A stretch of 25,484 nt of DNA, from the NCBI GenBank assembly GCA_000934455.1, contig KN884413.1:5435-30918 (forward strand), written 5' to 3'. Positions 19,195-25,484 of this stretch are shown piece after piece; position 1 is the stretch's first letter; each line of letters starts with the position of its first letter. The position numbers and the translations under genes were made by a program. Origin of the DNA: Apostichopus parvimensis (lineage: Eukaryota > Echinodermata > Holothuroidea > Aspidochirotida > Stichopodidae). The notes under the pieces were generated by a model. That model was given only the letters and a program-made list of their open reading frames with translations. It searched no databases and had not been told where the DNA came from.

Positions 19195-19862
19195 CTGTAT
19201 AGCGCCCTCAGTTTTTAGCGCGAGGACAGCACACTGTTCCAAAATGTTATTCCACGCTTCGAAATACCCTCCCAAACATGAACTTTCACTTGGTTTATTG
19301 TTTTCTGCGATTGCCGGCAGCATAGATGCACTTGTCTCAGCCATCTTTTGGCTTCCAAGAAAACATCTTGGCGCGGCTTTTCATTATGATGCTCAATTCA
19401 TCAGTGAAAATAACATTGTCAAATGATTCATTTGTGCGAACACATCTTTTTACAAAAGCAAATCGGCTAGCCTGGTTTTGTTGGCGAATAAGCTGACAAT
19501 ATTTTGCTCTTGTTTTGACCCAACTAAGTTTCTCTCAACCTCTTCAAAAATGAGCAAGAAAAGTTTGAACAGTTTTATCAGATGCAAGTGTTTTAAGGTC
19601 AAATGAGGTCAATTCATCATTTGCATTGACTGCTTCATCAATAATGTTCATATGTACAATTGAATACTTTGGCTTTCTTCCACGTCCTGCAAAATCCTCC
19701 AGCTTTTTGATTGTCTTTTACTTTTTAATAATATACTTACAGATGAAAGAGAAATTTAAATTCCCACATCTACGAGAAGTTTATGTATTTGATTGGTTGA
19801 CAAGGAATGTTTAGGGCATAAACAAAAATTCTGGCACGAACAGTCATGTCAATCTTACCCAT
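19195..19862 (-). pseudogene. Second, different Tc1-like transposase, truncated
   Basis: Minus-strand ATG at 19862-19860 begins MGKIDMTVRARIFVYAL, resembling the start of the DNA-binding domain. Then, with stops and frame changes, come LEDFAGRGRKPKYSIV (about 19690), ANDELTSFDL, KYCQLIRQQNQASRFAFVK (about 19480), NVIFTDELSI (19415-19385, containing the first catalytic Asp) and VKVHVWEGISKRGIT (about 19290-19246). These are the standard successive blocks of Tc1/IS630-type transposases. After this the second and third acidic residues are missing, so it is truncated at its 3' side. The sequences differ from the pseudogene at 16 kb, so this is another family. An 81-codon frame on the same strand (19344-19099) partly overlaps out of frame and is not a separate gene. 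Confidence 0.8.
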
Positions 19863-20185
19863 TTCTACTCTAATCGGTATTCAAAAGCAAAAATAAAGCA
19901 GCAAATTATCCCAAGGAAAGAAAATTCAGCAAAATATCAATAAAAGTTTAAACACTGTCTCAATCTCACCACATTCTCACAGTGAAATGTAAACTGCAAT
20001 GTGTAACTGTAGGCCTAAAATTTAAAACAATTCCAAATGCATAAATAAAATTAAAAATTAAAAAAAAAGTATTAATTCCAAAGCAAAATTAAAACCCAAG
20101 TCAGGATTTGTTAATTAACAAATTTATTCTGTAGCACATATAATATTTCAACAGTAGGCTAGTATTAATTGCAAAAAAACAAATT
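19863..20185. other. AT-rich stretch, nothing recognised
   Basis: Dominated by A-rich runs (AAATAAAATTAAAAATTAAAAA near 20040). It may hold the 5' end of the Tc1-like element, but no inverted repeat was found. Confidence 0.4.
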
Positions 20186-20380
20186 GTTACTGTCCTACTA
20201 GGCCCACTGAGTATAGGCTAAGCAAGTTGGGTTCATAACTAACGAGTCTGGTTTGTATGTCCCTGCCGTTAGTCGTTGTGTGAGGAAGTTTTCGGTCACC
20301 TTTGTCACTTGGGACCCAGTGTCTATAAGGCAAGCAGTAAGGATGCCATCTATCAATAGTTAAATAGTCCCCTACAAATT
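20186..20380 (-). pseudogene. Retroelement aspartic protease fragment (gypsy-like)
   Basis: On the minus strand a frame reads LLIDGILTACLIDTGSQVTK and continues through TENFLTQRL. DTGS is the active-site motif of retropepsin-like proteases, and the upstream hydrophobic strand plus the following QVT fit Ty3/gypsy-type proteases. An in-frame stop precedes LLIDG. The frame ends at about 20200, and no reverse transcriptase follows. With the gag fragment at 20990-21830 it makes the natural order gag then protease on the same strand, with a LINE between them. Confidence 0.75.
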
Positions 20381-20424
20381 TAGTTCTTATGTCCTGTTTT
20401 GATTTCCTTTGTTCTAAGGAGCCT

Positions 20425-20925
20425 TTCGTTTCGTTTCATTTCATTTTCATTTCATTTATTGAAACCAGTATAAATATAGCATATTTATAAAAAGGAGTAC
20501 ACATGTCAAACTAAAAAAAAAATAAAATAACTATGAAAGCCATGATAGATAAGATGTTTAAATGATTGCACAACAAGAAAGCGTTAAAACTGTACATTAC
20601 TAGAACTAGGTGAAACAATTAGTAAAATTAAATGAAAGGTTCTAAATTATCAAATTGAATGTATATTGCAGCACGGTAGATGAAAGAGTTCTTATAAAGT
20701 TGAATTCTATATTTTGGCAAGATATGAGGGTTCCTAAGATTCCTGGTAGCTTTCACCAACATACAATTAAGTGGCTCATGTAGTGGGTGATCTTTGTCAT
20801 CTCTAATTTTATTTGTCATCCTTACAAATTCATTCTTTGCAGCTGTGTTTACTTGATCCTTCAGTGATAGCTGGCTTACATTCAACACATCTGGCTGGCT
20901 TACATGACAACACATCCGCCGTTTG
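20425..20925 (-). mobile_element. 5'-truncated LINE: reverse-transcriptase ORF C-terminus plus 3' UTR
   Basis: The minus-strand frame from 20915 to 20628 includes LSLKDQVNTAAKNEFVRMTN and, near its end, LPKYRIQLYKNSFIYRAAI. The last matches the typical C-terminal end of CR1/L2/Jockey-like LINE polymerases (a pattern like LP.YRTQLYKNSF followed by W.NLP; the Trp here appears mutated). The 3' UTR of about 200 bp follows. It ends at 20462-20425 in AATAAATGAAATGAAAATGA and further short ATGAA-type repeats, the short-repeat tail usual for these LINEs. Only the last ~500 bp is present, consistent with 5' truncation on insertion. Confidence 0.75.
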
Positions 20926-20989
20926 GCTCGCAGCAGTGGATTCCATTAGTTTAATTGATTCTGTGTTGGTTGGGATTCCTGTTGTCCAC

Positions 20990-21830
20990 TAGTAGTAGCA
21001 GCTTTTTTCCGGCACACCCTTTCATGTGTCCTGCAATTTTGCAAAACCTACATATAGGTCTGCCTTCAGGAGTATACTGGTCATTAGTTTGACCCCGGTA
21101 CCTGGTTTGTTTGGGCTGGGGCTGTCTGTAGCTTTGCTACCTGCTCACACAGGTCCTTAACTGTCTGTTCCAAACCTCTCTGCCATGAGGATATCTGTTG
21201 TTGAAATGAGGACACATCACTCATGGCACCATCTCTCTGCGTGCGCTGGTCTGCTGTTGCTGCTCTGACTTGGCTATGGAGTACGGGTGGTTCTGTCAGG
21301 AATTCTTGTTCCAGGTGAAGCGCCTCTTCTTTTATCTCATTAAATGTCCTTTCCTTCTTCCTCACCTCTCGCAGCAACTCCATCTGTATGGCACCATTCC
21401 TGATGCCCGCCACAAACCGATCTCTAAGGGCCTTATCCTTGTGTACCAGGGCATCCGGGAATCTCGCAATCATTCTTTGTTGCAGCTCTCACAAGCAGAG
21501 CGGGTATTTTCTTATATTCTCATCTGCCAGTTGGCTTCTCGCAAAGAATGTGGCCATCAATGTGGTTTCCGGTGTCATGTCCCCATATATTTGCCGTAGT
21601 AAATCAAATACTATGTCCGAGGTGGTCCTGTTGGCATCATCTACAACGCAAACCTCCCTTTTAGCCTCTCCTCCTAAGTACCTTATAGCTAATGAAGCCT
21701 GTTGGTCGTTTGGCGTATTCCATGCATTATAGGCTGCTTTAACAGCTGCAACCCAATCTGTTAGTAAGGGTCATTTACACTTTTAGAGTGACCCTTAAAA
21801 GTAGGAATATGAATATTTGGCATAAACATA
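20990..21830 (-). pseudogene. Ty3/gypsy-type gag (capsid plus zinc knuckle), inactivated
   Basis: Minus-strand reading from about 21750 gives WVAAVKAAYNAW, IRYLGGEAKREVCVVDD, IVFDLLRQIYGD, TLMATFFARSQLADENIRKY, then a TGA stop at about 21489, then LRDRFVAGIRNGAIQMELL, KERTFNEIKEEALHLEQE, and a Q-rich tail. This is the pattern of the retrotransposon gag/capsid domain (also found in PNMA-like proteins). After a frame change near 21105 comes a zinc knuckle CRFCKIAGHMKGC, which is CX2CX4HX3C, one residue short of the canonical HX4C. The capsid fold is inferred from pattern only. Neighbouring protease remains at 20186-20380 probably belong to the same element. Confidence 0.85.
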
Positions 21831-21889
21831 TATGACATTGTTGGCTGCCCACCTATGTTGGTACTGCTAGGGAGTAACTATAGAATACA

Positions 21890-22330
21890 GGGCCACTTGA
21901 TGATTCTATCTGAGCATCCGGATGCGCGGATGCTCAGTCTCACCCCAGTACGTATGTGAGTAAAAAATGTCAAAGTCCAAGTTCTTTCTTTTTGAGTGGA
22001 TGCGCGGATGCTTGGATGCAGGGTCAAAAATTTCCTAAGTCCTTTCCTAGTACTTCTGTGGTGGAATTTTAGAGGGCGTCATACATGTACGGATGCCTTT
22101 TAAGAACGACACACTATTGATGTGGAATATCTTCGTACATGCGGGACTTTCAGTATTTGAAATACGTGATGGTATATGTGGAAACTTTTCGAAAATAGTC
22201 AAAATGAAATACGTGATGGTATGTGGGAAAACTTTCGAAAAAATTTTAAGTCCATTCCTAGTATTCCCGGGGTGGATGGGCGGATGCGCGGATGCGGAGT
22301 CAGTATGAAATACGTGATGGAAGAGCTAAG
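21890..22330. repeat. Locally duplicated region with GGATGC and GAAATACGTGATGG repeats
   Basis: GAAATACGTGATGGTAT occurs at 22159 and 22206, and GAAATACGTGATGG at 22307. The first two head ~47-bp near-copies that continue through TGTGGAAACTTTTCGAAAA. A second pair, AAGTCC(T/A)TTCCTAGTA followed by GGTGG, lies at 22037 and 22248 (211 bp apart), each near CGGATGCGCGGATGC. Several GGATGC runs occur at 21917, 22000 and 22280. The reverse-strand and plus-strand open stretches here follow the repeats and show no motif. Confidence 0.75.
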
Positions 22331-22833
22331 TGGAATATTGAACATACTGTTTAACGCACTATATTTGAACACAACAAATAGAGATATCATGAACGTACAG
22401 GCTAGAATTTACATTTGGATAGGAAACATGACAATATTATTTACATAAGAAAAGATTTCAACAAGAAAGTACTTCGTCAAAATATAAATTGTACTACTGT
22501 TAGACTTGGCTGAATGCAAAGCCTACACAGACAGAGTAAAAATGCATCTACATACATATGCAAAACATTGAACATGTCAAATACAAGGGTCATAAATGCA
22601 TGATTGGTTATATAAATCACATTTCTGATCATGAATACACAAGCTGGAAATAAACATAAAAAGAAATTAAGCACAATATTATTTACCTATGTATTTACCA
22701 AAGTATTATAAGTTATAATAGTAATGTGCAGCAGTCTAGTAGTATAGAAATGAGATACACTGTATGAACATTTGGCAATATGAACAAGGAAAAATGATGA
22801 GTAAATAATGATGGCAGTTTTAATGATGGCGGT
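22331..22833. other. AT-rich stretch, no recognised gene
   Basis: Only short open stretches without motifs. A small direct repeat (GATGGCAGTTTTAATGATGGCGGTTTAAT) lies at 22810-22838, at the 3' end of the next ORF. Confidence 0.4.
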
Positions 22834-23226
22834 TTAATCAGTACTGTCGACATACGTCTCAACTAAATGTTCACTTTCAATGACAGCTGATCTTATATTC
22901 TCCGTTATTCTGGAATGTGATGGCTTGTTAAACTGAGCTATATAACTCTCCTTAGAAAATAATGGCCACGCTCTCACTTCATCCGGCACTTTCTTCAAGA
23001 AAACAGTGATAGGCTTTGTCCTCGGTACCTTTACTTTGATAACCTTACCAAAATCATTCAATTCTCGTGATGCAGCGCATAATTCTGTATCGCAAAATTT
23101 TCGCAAAGGACCCGGTCCAGAACATTTGAACGCCCGCATCGTAATTGCACGTCCAGGAAACAGACAAATAGCCCTCTGAATGTCCTCAACTGCTGGCGTA
23201 CCTGTTCCAGTACCGAGGCAGAGATG
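22834..23226 (-). CDS. Coding-like ORF of unknown function, downstream of the Merlin-type transposase
   Basis: The minus-strand frame is open from just after a TGA at 23229-23227 to the stop at 22834, about 130 codons; the first ATG is at 23139-23137 (101 codons). The peptide has a varied, soluble composition: AVEDIQRAICLFPG, FKCSGPGPLRKFCDTELCA (three Cys), VIKVKVPRTKPITVFLKK (basic, strand-like), WPLFSKESYIAQFNKP and an acidic C-terminus (ESEHLVETYVDSTD). No domain was recognised. A CTTTCCAAG just upstream (minus strand, about 23240) could be a splice acceptor, but in another frame. It lies on the same strand as the transposase, about 55 bp beyond that stop codon. It may be a second ORF of that element, part of another repeat, or a host exon. 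The openness and composition support real or recently real coding, nothing more. Confidence 0.45.
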   Translation of the reverse strand, partial: HLCLGTGTGTPAVEDIQRAICLFPGRAITMRAFKCSGPGPLRKFCDTELCAASRELNDFGKVIKVKVPRTKPITVFLKKVPDEVRAWPLFSKESYIAQFNKPSHSRITENIRSAVIESEHLVETYVDSTD

Positions 23227-23283
23227 TCAGTGATCATCTTGGAAAGAAAACGTTAAAGTTGGTTAGAATGCAGATCTAACATA

Positions 23284-24103
23284 CTAAATCACATTGGGAT
23301 TGTATACTAATTTAATGTCCTTTACGAAGGCACTGAAAATGGCTTCACCAGCATGTGAGTAACGGTACAAAAATTCCGCTATATAATAGTCATAATGACA
23401 TTTCCTCCTTCCGTGTGTTGGCAGACTTGCCTTTAGTTGCCTCCAATGACCTTCAATTTTGTTAGTGTGGGAACCACCTTCATTCACAAACTCTTTGGAA
23501 TGATTGACACTTTCATGGTGGTAGCCAAGATCGTTTAAGCATTTGTAAGCTGCCCAGCAATCAGAAATGATAGTTGTCCCTGGTTCTATCCATTTTTGTA
23601 TCAGGGGAATAAGGGTGTCTCTGTCTCTCTTTTCAACAGTTTCGATGAAACATTTTCTAGACCCTTCCTCAATTCCTCCGAAAACCCATTGCCCCTCTAC
23701 TCTGTGGCCTCTGTGGTACTTTCTTTTTCCTATCTTACTTTCGTCAATCTGGACTCTTTTCCCCACACCTCCAACTTTAACTCTGGTCTTAGTCATAATG
23801 ACATCGCAGCACTCTCTACAAAACATATCCCAGTCTACACCAGTATTTGGGCTAAGCCTTAGCTGGTCCCTGATTTGAGTTTGAGTTAAGTTGATACTCC
23901 ACCAATAAGTGAATTTCAAAATCTCCCCAAGCGAGAGGTTACTGTGCTCGAACCAAGAGCCTTTGCGAATCGACATGTCAGTTTTATGTCTTTTTCCGTT
24001 GAATTGCCTGCGACATTCCCACTTCACACCATCCTTCCTTGCATTGCACAATCACACAAATGACACTTTCTCCCTGATGAAATTAAGCCTTCATCCCAAC
24101 TTG
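23284..24103 (-). pseudogene. Merlin/ISXO2-like (IS1595-related) DDE transposase with one frameshift
   Basis: The main minus-strand frame (24051-23284, 255 codons) contains, in order: WECRRQFNGKRHKTDMSIRKGSW with the SIRKGSWF motif (residues 27-34); a helical domain; QIDESKIGKRKYHRGHR with Asp103; FGGIEEG; ISDCWAAYK with Asp164; and SHTNKIEGHWRQLK with Glu200. The Asp164-Glu200 spacing (35 residues between) and NKIEGHW fit the DDE domain of Merlin and bacterial IS1016/IS1595 relatives. The zinc-ribbon first half, GLISSGRKCHLC, lies immediately upstream in another frame (about 24098-24058), so a single 1-base shift near 24040-24055 separates it from the rest. The first residue of the main frame is therefore not a true start. 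All else is open to the stop at 23284. Terminal inverted repeats were not found. It could be a young pseudogene, a sequencing slip, or a gene with an unusual start or intron. Confidence 0.88.
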
Positions 24104-24211
24104 TGGTGTGCAAACTAAGTTTGGCAGTGAAGATATATTCTTCATTGTTTTCTTTAAATAAAGAAATACTTATCAATAAAGAATGCCAAGTGCAAGGCGA
24201 TCGATCGATAA

Positions 24212-24341
24212 ATCGATCGATATAAAACACGAATTTTCAAATGATATACACAAATTTTTTTCATTTTTTTAAATATATCGATCGATATACAACATGAATT
24301 TTCAAATGATATACACAACATTTTTGGGATTTTTATAATTC
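24212..24341. repeat. 65-bp tandem duplication with ATCGATCGATATA and GAATTTTCAAATGATATACACAA
   Basis: ATCGATCGATATA starts at 24212 and again at 24277. Each is followed by CGAATTTTCAAATGATATAC or TGAATTTTCAAATGATATAC. The copies differ by a few bases. A further GCGATCGATCGATAAATCG just before (24197-24215) gives four CGATCGAT runs, which are self-complementary. It lies just upstream of the Merlin-type coding region and may be its 5' non-coding part. Confidence 0.85.
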
Positions 24342-24714
24342 AGGTCAAATTTAGGTTAAATAAAATCTCTCACTCCATCCAAATTTAACTTGCGTTGTAT
24401 TAACTCTGCCCCTTTTCCACGCCCCTAAGAAATAATGTTGGTGTGCAAACTGGTTTGATGTAAGGCTATATTTTTTCATTTTGATTGTTAGGCTTATTGT
24501 CACAAAATAATTCTTTACTTGAAGGAGACCTAGTGTCAGGCTTAAAGAAGCAAAAGGATCGATTATGGTAACATGAGCGATAAGAAGAATGAAGAACAAC
24601 TTACTTGAAGGAAAATATCTTTCTGGGTCTCACAGAAGTGAGAATTAAGTTAAAGTAAATACACTTAATTTAAATGTCAGTTCTGGTGGGTTGGCCTGAT
24701 GGTGACATCAAGTA
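24342..24714. other. Non-coding stretch, nothing recognised
   Basis: The 82-codon reverse-strand open stretch at 24351-24599 has no recognised motif. A perfect palindrome-like CACTTCTGTGAGACCC pattern was looked for but only a short TCTCACAGAAGTGAGA inverted repeat (about 24638) is present. Confidence 0.4.
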
Positions 24715-24765
24715 TTCCACGACATCAGATCTTCCACGACATCAGATCTTACACGACATCAGTAT
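24715..24765. repeat. Three tandem copies of a 17-bp unit
   Basis: TTCCACGACATCAGATC at 24715 and 24732, then TTACACGACATCAGTAT at 24749. A short recent triplication. Confidence 0.9.
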
Positions 24766-24818
24766 AGTTGAACATAATACAATAAAAGGTATTATGAATG
24801 TCTCCCACAAAATAGTAT

Positions 24819-24990
24819 CCCTTAATTTATAAGAAATAGTGTCCCAGGATATCCTTTGCAGTAAAATAATGTCCTTTATAACAAATTGTGTCCCAAAATA
24901 TCCTTTATAACAAATTAATATCCTTTGTAACAAAGTGTCCCGGAATAACCTTTATAGTAAAATATTATCCTTTATAACAAATAGTGTCCC
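24819..24990. repeat. Minisatellite with alternating ~20 and ~28-bp units
   Basis: (T)CCTTT landmarks start at 24852, 24872, 24901, 24921, 24948 and 24968, giving spacings of 20, 29, 20, 27 and 20. Long units contain GTGTCCC; short units lack it. The pattern is a ~48-bp dimer repeated about three times, with a diverged partial unit at 24819-24851. Confidence 0.85.
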
Positions 24991-25115
24991 AGACTGTCAG
25001 TTGAATAACACGCCTCTCGTAAAATAATAAGGACTACAGTAACTTCTACTATGTAAATTAAGGTTTAAAGCAAACTATCCAGCCATTAAAACTATAAACT
25101 CCTTTGTTCCTAAAA

Positions 25116-25157
25116 TATATACACTAAATAATACACTAAATATATACACTAAATAAT
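25116..25157. repeat. 25-bp AT-rich tandem duplication
   Basis: TATATACACTAAATAAT occurs at 25116 and 25141, with an extra ACACTAAA between. Otherwise 24991-25201 shows nothing of note. Confidence 0.75.
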
Positions 25158-25201
25158 TAGCATCCAATTAACTCAACACGCAAAGCAATCGATAAAATAC
25201 T

Positions 25202-25467
25202 TTAGGGGGGTTTTCCTAGATCGTGTTGTGACACATACCACTGCTTCTTCATGTTCGATGAGACATTGTCAATGAACAATTCAGTTTCTGAATCTTGCTG
25301 CTCTACAACATGAGGTTTCTTATTGAGGCTGTTCTGTGGTGTAACCTTTGACCTACAAAATTTCTCAAAATGGTTCAACTTACCACATCTATGGCATATG
25401 CTTTTTGTATGCTGGGCAGTTTTCTCCATGTTAGTTGCTCCGTTCCAGTTGTTTTCTCGACTTAAAA
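25202..25467 (-). pseudogene. Gypsy-like gag C-terminal fragment with a CCHC zinc knuckle
   Basis: The minus-strand frame is open from after a TGA at 25470-25468 to the TAG at 25204-25202. CHRCGKLNHFEKFC is a canonical CX2CX4HX4C nucleocapsid zinc knuckle, followed by basic residues and, after a linker, SETELFIDNV, as seen between the knuckle and protease in many gypsy-group elements. The first ATG is at 25429-25427, but the frame is open ~13 codons further upstream. The capsid part would lie beyond the window edge or be lost. The protease does not follow: the frame stops after HDLGKPP. This is a different element from the gag at 21 kb, whose knuckle is shorter and more diverged. Confidence 0.8.
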
Positions 25468-25484
25468 CTCAGACACTCCTTTCC

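Noticed and set aside
23567-23878. Plus-strand open stretches over the Merlin-type gene
   Set aside because: They are antisense shadows of the transposase and contain no motif of their own.
1-25484. tRNA or rRNA genes
   Set aside because: No full cloverleaf or conserved rRNA segment was seen; the only B-box match belongs to the SINE.

Overview
The window looks like intergenic DNA from a metazoan, probably a marine invertebrate. It is AT-rich, has no bacterial-style gene packing, and no protein gene can be followed from end to end. The right half holds remains of BEL/Pao and Ty3/gypsy-like LTR retrotransposons, a LINE, a tRNA-type SINE, two Tc1-like elements and a Merlin/ISXO2-like transposase. 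That mixture suits an echinoderm, hemichordate, amphioxus or mollusc; the species cannot be fixed from the sequence. Coordinates were counted by hand and may be off by a few bases at diffuse edges.

Layout. (1) 1-7480 is a satellite-like domain. Three arrays of a 203-217 bp tandem repeat (at least 5, 10 and 7 units) are separated by two spacers. The spacers share flank sequences: arrays 1 and 2 share a right flank, arrays 2 and 3 share a left flank. This indicates serial duplication of a larger array-plus-flanks unit. The middle array has units near 215 bp and the third near 206 bp, with near-identical units recurring every 2, 3 or 4 positions (higher-order structure). (2) 7481-13080 is mostly single-copy DNA with a 16-bp minisatellite (9163-9668), one splice-bounded candidate exon (10999-11292), a striking excess of the heptamer TACAGTA/TACTGTA, and a 1.47-kb DNA transposon with perfect 28-bp terminal inverted repeats and TA target duplications (11603-13079). 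(3) 13080-17630 contains a SINE, a diverged duplicated block with possible exons, and a heavily mutated Tc1-like transposase interrupted by an AT microsatellite. (4) 17630-25484 is a nest of transposon remains, nearly all on the minus strand: a BEL/Pao fragment carrying a 33-bp-arm hairpin, a second Tc1-like pseudogene, a gypsy-like gag and protease split by a truncated LINE, a nearly intact Merlin-type transposase with one frameshift, an unidentified coding-like ORF next to it, and the start of another gag region at the window edge.

No operon or pathway is present. The genes relate to each other by insertion history: the LINE lies between gag and protease, a short inverted copy interrupts the BEL reading frame, and a microsatellite grew inside a transposase. 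The most noteworthy items are the complete TIR element, the heptamer enrichment, the snap-back hairpin, the higher-order satellite domain, and the Merlin-like transposase with its unknown neighbour.
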